Shown here piece after piece: positions 1 through 4,946 of a stretch of DNA of 8,539 nucleotides. Positions within the stretch are counted from its first letter, which is position 1; each line of letters opens with the position of its first letter. A program made the translations under genes and the position numbers. The notes below the pieces were generated by a model. The model worked only from the letters and a program-made list of their open reading frames with translations, searched no databases and was not told the DNA's origin. The DNA is from Peptococcaceae bacterium (GTDB lineage: Bacteria > Bacillota > Peptococcia > Peptococcales > Peptococcaceae): assembly GCA_900756555.1 (NCBI GenBank), contig CAAEKP010000154.1:1-8539 (forward strand), given 5' to 3'.

Positions 1-2
1 AC

Positions 3-761
3 AGCCCATGGCTGAACCCTGACTGGAACAGAGTTCCGCCTGCCGCTGTGCCTGACCTGCCGGAGCAAATCACCTTTACGGATGCTTTTGCGGAGCCGGA
101 AACAGATTGCGCCATTGTGGATTACTGCACTTCTGCACCGTCTTGTGACGACACTTTTTCTGACGCGCATTTTTCTTATGCCGATACGCTGGCTGCTTGT
201 GATGATGCGGAACTGGAATCCTACTTTATGGGCGAGTACGAGGGCGTGTACGATGATGATTTACTGGCGCCTTTCACCAATGAGGATATTGACGCTGCCA
301 TGACAAATTCTTACCAGCCGCGCCATGAATTTGCCATTGAGATGCGCGGCCCCAACGAACCGCTGACCCATGCAGACTTAAACCAGCTGGAGCAGTTGTA
401 TCTGTGCGCCCAAAATCAGGCGCAGTTGAACGCCAGCAGGGAGGAATTGTCCGTCAATAATGATGCTGACAACAAGCCATCTGCCAATGAAAAAACCGTC
501 CGTGAAGAACCGTCGGAACTACAGCAGGCCTGTGCCATGTTCGATGAACTGTGGGAGCTTTATCCCAAGCAGTTGGGCTATCACAAGGTTTCCGCTGCGC
601 AGAAACTGAAGCTGTATCGCACCGGATATGACACAGTGGCAAAAGCGGTGCGCAACTATAAACGGAAAAAGCGCCGCATCCGCAAGGAATTCTGGATGAA
701 CGGCAGCACCTTCTTCAACGGTGGCTTTCTGGATTATCTGCCGGAGGTGGACATTGCTTAA
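3..761 (+). CDS. Phage/plasmid replication-like protein, 5' partial
   Basis: The reading frame is open from the first base of the window (codons from position 3) to the stop at 759-761, giving 252 visible residues. The gene almost certainly starts upstream: the GTG at 48 has no ribosome binding site, and the codons before it read like protein (SPWLNPDWN). The first two thirds are strongly acidic and low in complexity. The last 70 residues or so (bases 540-749) form a distinct basic module: FDELWELYPKQ, then an alanine/lysine helix, then a KRKKRR cluster, then GSTFFNGGFLDYLPE. The pattern of an E-W-x-x-YP opening followed by a TFFNGG-x-x-DYL ending resembles the C-terminal region of phage and plasmid replication-initiation or replisome-organiser proteins. 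That is family resemblance from memory, not a search result. No phage gene is visible beside it, so it could be a remnant or a chromosomal hypothetical. The coding call is firm; the function is tentative. Confidence 0.7.
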   Translation, partial: SPWLNPDWNRVPPAAVPDLPEQITFTDAFAEPETDCAIVDYCTSAPSCDDTFSDAHFSYADTLAACDDAELESYFMGEYEGVYDDDLLAPFTNEDIDAAMTNSYQPRHEFAIEMRGPNEPLTHADLNQLEQLYLCAQNQAQLNASREELSVNNDADNKPSANEKTVREEPSELQQACAMFDELWELYPKQLGYHKVSAAQKLKLYRTGYDTVAKAVRNYKRKKRRIRKEFWMNGSTFFNGGFLDYLPEVDIA

Positions 762-838
762 ACCAGGCTATTATAAATGGGATATTTCGCAAATTTGTAC
801 TATATTTCCGAGGAAGAATGAAGTAAAATGAAGGCAGG

Positions 839-852
839 ACAAATATGAATTT
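839..852 (+). repeat. Possible decayed 5' copy of the cassette repeat
   Basis: ACAAATATGAATTT matches the right end of the downstream 49-base repeats (ACAAAAAATATGAATTT) except for a three-base gap. As in the full copies, a ribosome binding site (AGAAGG, 854-859) follows at once. The left part of the repeat is not recognisable upstream. It may be the degraded left boundary of the array or a chance match. Confidence 0.35.
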
Positions 853-870
853 TAGAAGGTAAAGATAAAT

Positions 871-1404
871 ATGATACTTGAAACTGAACGGTTATATCTG
901 CGTGAGATGGAGCAGACAGATTTTGAAGCTTTGTGTAAAATTTTGCAAGATGAGGACACAATGTACGCATATGAGGGTGCATTTAGTGACGATGAAGTCC
1001 ATGAATGGCTTGACAGACAAATTGCACGCTATCAAAAATGGGGCTTTGGATTATGGGCTGTTGTCTTGAAAGAAACCGATGAAATGATTGGACAATGTGG
1101 GCTTACTATGCAGCCATGGAAAGAAAGCGAGGTACTTGAAATAGGCTATCTTTTTGAGCGGTCATACTGGCATAATGGATATGCCATTGAGTCGGCAAAA
1201 GCATGTAAAAAGTACGCATTTGAAACATTAGATGCAACGGAAGTGTGTTCAATTATAAGAGATACAAATATAGCCTCTCAAAATGTAGCCATAAGAAATG
1301 GAATGATAATAAAAGATACATGGATGAAACATTACAGAGGTGTAGATATGCCACATTATCGTTATGTGGTTTATCGACAACTCCCTGTTGTGCGGGATGC
1401 ATGA
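871..1404 (+). CDS. GNAT-family N-acetyltransferase (RimJ/RimL type)
   Basis: The 177-residue protein has the layout of the RimJ/RimL-like branch of GNAT acetyltransferases, which move acetyl from acetyl-CoA to an amine. It opens with the typical strand-turn ETERLYLREMEQTDF (4-18). The central strands WAVVLKETDEMIGQCGL (62-78) precede the acetyl-CoA-binding segment, which contains YWHNGYAIES (99-108). The late motif NIASQNVAIRNGM (133-145) carries the Asn and Ser usual in this branch. The substrate cannot be deduced; toxins, antibiotics and protein N-termini are all possible in the family. The start at 871 follows AGAAGG (854-859) at a rather long 11-base spacing. The last eight residues (QLPVVRDA, 170-177) and the stop are encoded by the downstream repeat, so the natural C-terminus has probably been replaced or extended by it. 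It is the first gene of the AT-rich cassette run. Confidence 0.88.
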   Translation: MILETERLYLREMEQTDFEALCKILQDEDTMYAYEGAFSDDEVHEWLDRQIARYQKWGFGLWAVVLKETDEMIGQCGLTMQPWKESEVLEIGYLFERSYWHNGYAIESAKACKKYAFETLDATEVCSIIRDTNIASQNVAIRNGMIIKDTWMKHYRGVDMPHYRYVVYRQLPVVRDA

Positions 1405-1425
1405 TGAAACAAAAAATATGAATTT
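1377..1425 (+). repeat. 49-base cassette repeat, copy A
   Basis: The copy starts ACAACTCCCTGTTGT and ends ATATGAATTT. It overlaps the last codons of the acetyltransferase gene, whose TGA (1402-1404) lies inside it. It contains a self-complementary arm (ACAAC, five-base loop, GTTGT) and a second possible pairing, TCCC with GGGA. After it come 25 bases, including a second GAATTT, and then the AAGGAG of the next gene. Confidence 0.9.
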
Positions 1426-1464
1426 GTTTAGCTGGGAAATTTGAATTTATAAGGAGATAGTAAT

Positions 1465-1827
1465 ATGCAATTAACAAAAATTGAAAAGAACGGCATTGTT
1501 TGCGCCGTCGTAAATAGTAACGAAATTGTCATTACAGATGCACAATCTGCCTTGGATGTGCTTATGTCTGCAAAATACGATATTGGTACAGAAAACATCA
1601 TTGTTGATAAAAAATTGATTACAGAGGACTTCTTCATCCTCAGCAAAGGACTTGCAGGTGAGATTCTACAAAAATATGTGAATTACGGTGGACGTATTGC
1701 AATTTACGGTGATTATTCTCATTACACAAGCAAGCCACTAAAAGACTTTATTTATGAAAGCAATCAGGGCAAGGATGTGTTTTTCGTTGCTACGCAAGAT
1801 GAAGCCGTTGAAATGCTGACACGATAA
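1465..1827 (+). CDS. DUF4180 domain-containing protein
   Basis: This 120-residue soluble protein matches the DUF4180 family over its whole length as I remember it. The N-terminal strands include IEKNGIVCAVVNSNEIVITDAQSALDVL-like sequence (6-33, shown in part), then ITEDFF (52-57), LAGEILQKY (63-71), RIAIYGDYSHY (77-87) and the family hallmark KDFIYESNQG (93-102), then FFVATQDEA. The family has no established biochemical role; members are short, often single-domain, and common as accessory genes in Bacillota. AAGGAG at 1451-1456 stands eight bases before the ATG and fixes the start. The stop at 1825-1827 abuts repeat B. Gene length is normal for the family. The gene is AT-rich like its array neighbours. 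Family assignment is from recognition of motifs, with no catalytic residue known. Confidence 0.85.
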   Translation: MQLTKIEKNGIVCAVVNSNEIVITDAQSALDVLMSAKYDIGTENIIVDKKLITEDFFILSKGLAGEILQKYVNYGGRIAIYGDYSHYTSKPLKDFIYESNQGKDVFFVATQDEAVEMLTR

Positions 1828-1872
1828 ATTACAGTTGTGTGGGATGCATGATGAAACAAAAAATATGAATTT
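1824..1872 (+). repeat. 49-base cassette repeat, copy B (left end decayed)
   Basis: From GTTGTG (1834) to GAATTT (1872) this copy matches copy A except for one C/T change. Its first ten bases, which include the stop of the DUF4180 gene, match copy A at only about half the positions, so the left hairpin arm is lost. CAGGAGG follows at once (1874-1880) and serves the next gene. Confidence 0.85.
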
Positions 1873-1888
1873 TCAGGAGGTGCCTGAT

Positions 1889-2119
1889 ATGAAAAAAAAG
1901 AAATTCATTATTATAGCAATTATACTTATATTGGTTGTTCTCTTGACTCCTATTCGTATGAATTTAAAAGATGGTGGAAGTGTTAGCTATAAATCGCTAG
2001 TTTATGAAGTGACAAAAATTCATCAACTTTCGCCAGAGGTAGACGGTGTAAAACCATATATTGATGGATTAGAAATCAAGATACTTGGTATAACTGTTTA
2101 TAGGGAAACGAATGAATAA
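1889..2119 (+). CDS. Small membrane-anchored hypothetical protein
   Basis: The product is 76 residues. Lysines 2-5 are followed by an unbroken hydrophobic stretch (about 6-20, FIIIAIILILVVLLT), giving one N-terminal membrane anchor or uncleaved signal with the rest probably outside the cell. The exposed part has the pattern LKDGGSVSYKSLVYEVTKIH (26-45), then a DG-containing loop, and ends LEIKILGITVYRETNE. I recall similar KDGG-x-x-x-Y-x-x-L-x-Y-x-V-x-x-x-H proteins as small hypotheticals in Clostridia, with no known role. The ATG at 1889 is chosen because a full AGGAGG (1875-1880) lies eight bases upstream; the frame is open further upstream to a TTG/GTG-type start near 1835, but that part is repeat B sequence. 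The gene is one of the single-gene units of the array, and its stop lies five bases before repeat C. Confidence 0.75.
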   Translation: MKKKKFIIIAIILILVVLLTPIRMNLKDGGSVSYKSLVYEVTKIHQLSPEVDGVKPYIDGLEIKILGITVYRETNE

Positions 2120-2124
2120 AATCA

Positions 2125-2173
2125 ACAACTCCCTGTTGTGCAGGATGCGTGGTGAAACAAAAAATATGAATTT
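2125..2173 (+). repeat. 49-base cassette repeat, copy C
   Basis: A full-length copy, differing from copy A at a few positions (GCAGG for GCGGG, GCGTGG for GCATGA). The ACAAC/GTTGT arm is intact; the alternative TCCC/GGGA pairing loses one pair. The stop of the small membrane protein gene is five bases before it, and GCGAGG (2174-2179) follows directly as the ribosome binding site of the next gene. Confidence 0.9.
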
Positions 2174-2187
2174 GCGAGGTGTTGAAT

Positions 2188-2553
2188 TTGGATATTGAAA
2201 GAACAAAATCGTATTATGAGCAAATAGGCAATCGTGACTTATGCAACTGTGCATATTGTCAAAATTATAGCAGTGAAGTCAAAGCCACCTATCCAAAAGT
2301 TGCTGAATATCTATCTTCTTTGGGAATTGATATAGAAAAACCGTTTGAGACAATGCCTCTGGAACCAGATGAAATGGGATATATCGAGTATATATCTGCC
2401 GAATATATCGTTTATGGAGATCCTGATGATTTTGTCAAAACAGTCATAGATTCCGTAACTGTGGATGTTACTGATACTCATCCATCAACACAGATAAATG
2501 AAGCTCATTTTGTTATTGAAATATACCCTGTTCGTTTGAAGTGGATTATATAG
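2188..2553 (+). CDS. Hypothetical protein with CxCxxC motif
   Basis: The 121-residue product has no signal peptide or membrane segment. Near its N-terminus is DLCNCAYCQNY (17-27), a CxCxxC cluster (C19, C21, C24) that could bind a metal, followed by KATYPKVAEYLSSLGIDIEKPFE (32-54, shown here only as a description of a helix plus turn). The C-terminal half is acidic with alternating strands and ends in HFVIEIYPVRLKW (107-119). I recognise the pattern from small uncharacterised Bacillota proteins but know no function. The start is taken as TTG at 2188, eight bases after GAGG of the GCGAGG motif; a GTG at 2179 in the same frame would overlap that motif. The TAG stop (2551-2553) touches the first base of repeat D, so the gene fills its cassette completely. 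Confidence 0.75.
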   Translation: MDIERTKSYYEQIGNRDLCNCAYCQNYSSEVKATYPKVAEYLSSLGIDIEKPFETMPLEPDEMGYIEYISAEYIVYGDPDDFVKTVIDSVTVDVTDTHPSTQINEAHFVIEIYPVRLKWII

Positions 2554-2602
2554 ACAACTCCCTGTTGTGCGGGATGTGCGATGAAACAAAAAATCCGAAT
2601 TT
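2554..2602 (+). repeat. 49-base cassette repeat, copy D (last in the array)
   Basis: A full-length copy beginning right after a stop codon. Changes from copy A include GTGCGATG for GCATGATG and ATCCG for ATATG. The latter removes the TGA found in copies A to C. CAGGAGA (2604-2610) follows as in copy B, but no gene starts after it. The next gene, cobO, has its own ribosome binding site 40 bases further on, so this marks the right end of the array. Confidence 0.9.
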
Positions 2603-2663
2603 TCAGGAGAGAAAGACAAGAAAGTGGACTGTTTCATAGAAACGATACTTGGAGGATAACGAT

Positions 2664-3185
2664 ATGTGTGGATTGATACACATTTACACCGGCGACGGCA
2701 AGGGCAAGACTACGGCGGCAGTGGGGCTGGCTGTGCGGGCGGCTGGCCGTGGCAGACGGGTGCTGTTTGTGCAGTTTTTGAAGGATAACAGCTCCGGCGA
2801 GATTGCATCACTGCGAAAGTTGGGCGTGACGGTGCGCGGATTGCGCAGATCCTATGGCTTTGTGTTTCAGATGGATGCGGCTACCAAAGCGCTGGTGACG
2901 GCGGAGCACAATGCGTTGTTGCAGACTGTGTTGGAGGAATGTCGGCAGGGCTTGTGGGATTTGATTATTCTGGACGAGATTATGGCGGCCTGCCAGTTGA
3001 TGGTGGCTGACGCTGCTCTGGTGGATGAATTATTGGTTCAGAAGCCAAAAGCACTGGAACTGGTGCTGACTGGGCGTGACGCACCGCAGAAATGGCTGGA
3101 ACAGGCCCATTATGTCACAGAGATGGTGGCGCGCAAGCATCCCTATGAAGCGGGAATTGCCGCCAGAGAGGGCGTTGAATATTAG
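2664..3185 (+). CDS. cobO: Corrinoid (cob(I)alamin) adenosyltransferase, CobA/CobO/BtuR family
   Basis: The enzyme transfers the 5'-deoxyadenosyl group of ATP to the reduced cobalt of corrinoids, making adenosylcobalamin or its precursor. It acts in the cytoplasm in B12 synthesis and salvage. The 173-residue protein shows the CobA/CobO fold: the P-loop GDGKGKTT (10-17) near the N-terminus, QFLKD (37-41), the Walker-B-like LDEI (103-106), TGRDAP (136-141), and the C-terminal KHPYEAGIAAREGVEY (158-173). Length is slightly short but complete. The ATG at 2664 is chosen because GGAGG (2651-2655) lies eight bases upstream; a TTG at 2649 in frame would overlap that site. G+C is much higher than in the cassette region just before it. 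No cobalamin riboswitch fits in the 61 bases between repeat D and the gene. Its product would feed B12-dependent enzymes such as those often encapsulated in microcompartments. Confidence 0.93.
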   Translation: MCGLIHIYTGDGKGKTTAAVGLAVRAAGRGRRVLFVQFLKDNSSGEIASLRKLGVTVRGLRRSYGFVFQMDAATKALVTAEHNALLQTVLEECRQGLWDLIILDEIMAACQLMVADAALVDELLVQKPKALELVLTGRDAPQKWLEQAHYVTEMVARKHPYEAGIAAREGVEY

Positions 3186-3206
3186 GGAAATTTATTTGAT
3201 TCGCTC

Positions 3207-3235
3207 TTGACAAGCCGTAGCTTTTACAGGAAAAT
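3207..3235 (+). promoter_or_regulatory. Candidate sigma-A promoter for tgt-yajC
   Basis: A perfect TTGACA (3207-3212) is followed after 17 bases by GAAAAT (3230-3235), four of six matches to TATAAT. AT-rich alternatives for the -10 lie just downstream (TAATAT, 3235-3240) but at a poor spacing. It lies in the only gap before tgt and would leave a leader of about 100 bases. Confidence 0.5.
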
Positions 3236-3343
3236 AATATATTATGGTTAAACAGAATGCTGCTGTTTTGCTTGTGTATGCAGCATAGATTGACGCTGAA
3301 AGGACAGAAGCGTTTTGCAGAAAATAACAGGAGGCTTACTGCT

Positions 3344-4453
3344 TTGTTTGAATTTGAATTAATCAAAGAATGTAAAGAAACCGGCGCTCGTGCCGGCATT
3401 TTCCACACGCCGCACGGCGATATTGAAACGCCGGTATTTATGCCGGTGGGCACGCAGGCCACGGTAAAAACCATGACGCCGGAGGAATTAAAAGCGTGCA
3501 ATGCCCAGATTATTCTGAGCAACACCTATCACTTGTATCTGCGCCCCGGCCATGAGTTGGTGAAGGAGGCCGGTGGTCTGCATCAGTTTATGAACTGGGA
3601 TCGCCCTATTTTAACCGACAGCGGCGGGTTTCAGGTGTTCAGTTTAGGGGATCTGCGCAAAATCAAAGAGGAAGGGGTAGAGTTTCGCTCCCATATCGAC
3701 GGTTCCAAGCATCTGTTTACGCCGGAAAGCGTGATGGAGATTGAAAACGCGCTGGGCGCTGACATCATCATGGCCTTTGACGAGTGTAACCCATATCCTG
3801 CTACTTATGAATATGTGCAGCAGTCCTCTGACCGCACCATGCGCTGGCTGGAACGGTGCAAAGCGGCGCACAAACGGGAGGATCAGGCTCTGTTTGGCAT
3901 TATTCAGGGCGGTATGTATAAGGATTTGCGTGAAAAGAGTGCCCGCGACATCACCTCTGTTGACTTGCCGGGCTATGCCATCGGTGGCTTAAGCGTAGGG
4001 GAACCGCCGGAAAAAATGTATGAAATGCTGGATTACACCACACCGCTGATGCCAAAGAACAAGCCGCGTTATCTGATGGGCGTGGGCGCGCCGGATAATC
4101 TGATTGAAGGCGTTATGCGCGGTGTGGATATGTTTGACTGTGTGCTGCCTACCCGTATCGGCCGCAATGGGACGGTGTTTACCAAACAGGGCCGTCTGGT
4201 AATCCGCAATGCCGAATACGCCCATGATTTCCGCCCGATGGAGGAAGGCTGCCAGTGTTATGCCTGCCGCAATTACAGCCGGGCTTATATCCGCCATCTG
4301 ATTAAAGCCGGTGAAGTGCTGGGGATTCGCTTAACTACCATTCACAATATTCATTTCCTGACCAATTTAATGAAAGAAATGCGCCAGGCCATTCTGGAGG
4401 ATCGCATGGTACAGTTCCGCGAAGATTTTTATAAAAATCTGGCAGTAAAATAA
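3344..4453 (+). CDS. tgt: Queuine/preQ1 tRNA-guanine transglycosylase
   Basis: Tgt swaps the guanine at the wobble position of GUN-anticodon tRNAs (Tyr, His, Asp, Asn) for preQ1, the key step of queuosine synthesis. The 369-residue protein is close to the usual bacterial length. Visible motifs are TPVFMPVGTQATVK (29-42), TDSGGFQVFSLG (91-102, with substrate-binding Asp92), FDECNPYP (145-152, Asp146), GIIQGG (185-190), and MFDCVLPTR (263-271) with Asp265 at the family's nucleophile position. The zinc site is C303, C305, C308 and H334. The start is TTG at 3344, nine bases after AGGAGG (3329-3334). The longer open frame from 3257 would add 29 residues that family members lack, beginning without a ribosome binding site. 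The product MFEFELIKECKETGARAG aligns from its first residues with the N-terminus of Bacillus Tgt. Tgt next to yajC and secDF is a common bacterial arrangement; queA is not adjacent here. Confidence 0.95.
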   Translation: MFEFELIKECKETGARAGIFHTPHGDIETPVFMPVGTQATVKTMTPEELKACNAQIILSNTYHLYLRPGHELVKEAGGLHQFMNWDRPILTDSGGFQVFSLGDLRKIKEEGVEFRSHIDGSKHLFTPESVMEIENALGADIIMAFDECNPYPATYEYVQQSSDRTMRWLERCKAAHKREDQALFGIIQGGMYKDLREKSARDITSVDLPGYAIGGLSVGEPPEKMYEMLDYTTPLMPKNKPRYLMGVGAPDNLIEGVMRGVDMFDCVLPTRIGRNGTVFTKQGRLVIRNAEYAHDFRPMEEGCQCYACRNYSRAYIRHLIKAGEVLGIRLTTIHNIHFLTNLMKEMRQAILEDRMVQFREDFYKNLAVK

Positions 4454-4464
4454 AGGACTTTGCG

Positions 4465-4479
4465 CTTCTGAAACAGAAG
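4465..4479 (+). other. Short perfect hairpin between tgt and yajC
   Basis: CTTCTG-AAA-CAGAAG forms a six-pair stem with a three-base loop, 11 bases after the tgt stop. It has no T-run after it (TTATGG follows), so it is not a standard terminator. It may act as an mRNA processing or stability element between the two genes. Confidence 0.45.
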
Positions 4480-4514
4480 TTATGGACAACAGGAACATGA
4501 AGGGGGTGCAAGAG

Positions 4515-4898
4515 ATGGGTGGTAATATGAACGGTATGATATCGTTGCTGCTGATTGTGGCAATGATGTGGTTTTTACTGATTCGCCCACAGCAGAAACA
4601 GGCCAAGAAACGGGCAGAAATGCTGACGGCGCTGAAAGTAGGGGACAAGATTGTGACCATCGGCGGGATCTGTGGGGAGATTAAACAGATTACCGACACA
4701 AAAATTTTTATTGAGATTGCAGATGGCATTGTGATTGAAATGCTGCGCAATTCTATTTCTTCCGTGGAAACGGCAGAAGAAGAGCTGGATGATCCATTTG
4801 CCGACGATGATGATGACGACGATGATGATCTCTATTACGATGATGAAGATGATGTCATTGATGTGGACGATGCGACCGACGACAAAGACAAGAAATAA
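4515..4898 (+). CDS. yajC: Preprotein translocase subunit YajC
   Basis: YajC is a single-span inner-membrane protein that associates with SecD and SecF and supports SecYEG-driven export. The 127-residue product has one membrane segment (about 8-23), followed by the signature RPQQKQAKKRAEML (24-37), and then the conserved small domain KVGDKIVTIGGICGEI (41-56) through EMLRNSISSV (75-84). The start is ATG 4515, eight bases after GGGGG (4502-4506); an in-frame ATG at 4482 lacks a ribosome binding site. Residues 86-127 form an extremely acidic tail with nine consecutive aspartates (97-105; bases 4803-4829) and further D/E clusters, ending in DKDKK. Many YajC proteins end in a variable charged tail, but this one is long and acidic. 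Probably co-transcribed with tgt; it is followed by a terminator and so cut off from secDF at the transcript level. Confidence 0.93.
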   Translation: MGGNMNGMISLLLIVAMMWFLLIRPQQKQAKKRAEMLTALKVGDKIVTIGGICGEIKQITDTKIFIEIADGIVIEMLRNSISSVETAEEELDDPFADDDDDDDDDLYYDDEDDVIDVDDATDDKDKK

Positions 4899-4906
4899 GT
4901 ATGAGG

Positions 4907-4939
4907 CCGGACTTGCTGGTGTAGTGAGTTCGGTTTTTT
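4907..4939 (+). terminator. Rho-independent terminator after yajC
   Basis: The stem CCGGACT (4907-4913) pairs with AGTTCGG (4927-4933), with one G-U pair, across a 13-base loop. It is followed directly by TTTTTT (4934-4939). It begins eight bases after the yajC stop and ends the tgt-yajC unit. Confidence 0.75.
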
Positions 4940-4946
4940 CATGTTT

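Larger units (their letters stand above)
839..2602 (+). other. Putative gene-cassette array (four genes, four repeats)
   Basis: Four unrelated small genes lie head to tail, each closed by a copy of the same 49-base direct repeat (A 1377-1425, B 1824-1872, C 2125-2173, D 2554-2602). Repeat-to-repeat distances are 447, 301 and 429 bases. Every unit is repeat, ribosome binding site, one gene, repeat. Copies share orientation and phase with the gene ends. The layout recalls integron cassettes, but the repeat lacks paired GTTRRRY/RYYYAAC sites and no tyrosine recombinase is in the window. Gene content (acetyltransferase, DUF4180, small membrane protein, small CxCxxC protein) is typical accessory cargo. 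That this is mobile is inference; the repeat structure is seen directly. Confidence 0.65.

Noticed and set aside
795..829. Promoter before the acetyltransferase (TTGTAC and TAAAAT)
   Set aside because: The two elements are 23 bases apart and the -35 matches poorly; no other convincing promoter was found in 762-870.
1835..1888. Upstream extension of the small membrane protein gene
   Set aside because: This stretch is repeat B read in frame; the full AGGAGG at 1875-1880 serves the ATG at 1889.
1377..2602. CRISPR array
   Set aside because: The intervals are 250-400 bases, unequal, and each holds a gene; CRISPR spacers are short and uniform.
1377..2602. Classical integron with attC sites
   Set aside because: No GTTRRRY/RYYYAAC core pairs, repeats are nearly identical direct copies, and no IntI-like gene is present. 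Only the cassette-like layout is kept as a finding.
2603..2663. Cobalamin riboswitch before cobO
   Set aside because: The space is only 61 bases and no B12-box-like sequence is seen.
3257..3343. Upstream extension of tgt (29 extra residues)
   Set aside because: No ribosome binding site before 3257, the extra residues do not look like Tgt, and AGGAGG at 3329-3334 fits a TTG start at 3344 that aligns with known N-termini.
3115..3525. Minus-strand open frame spanning the cobO-tgt gap
   Set aside because: It overlaps two certain genes in antisense and has no family pattern or start signal.
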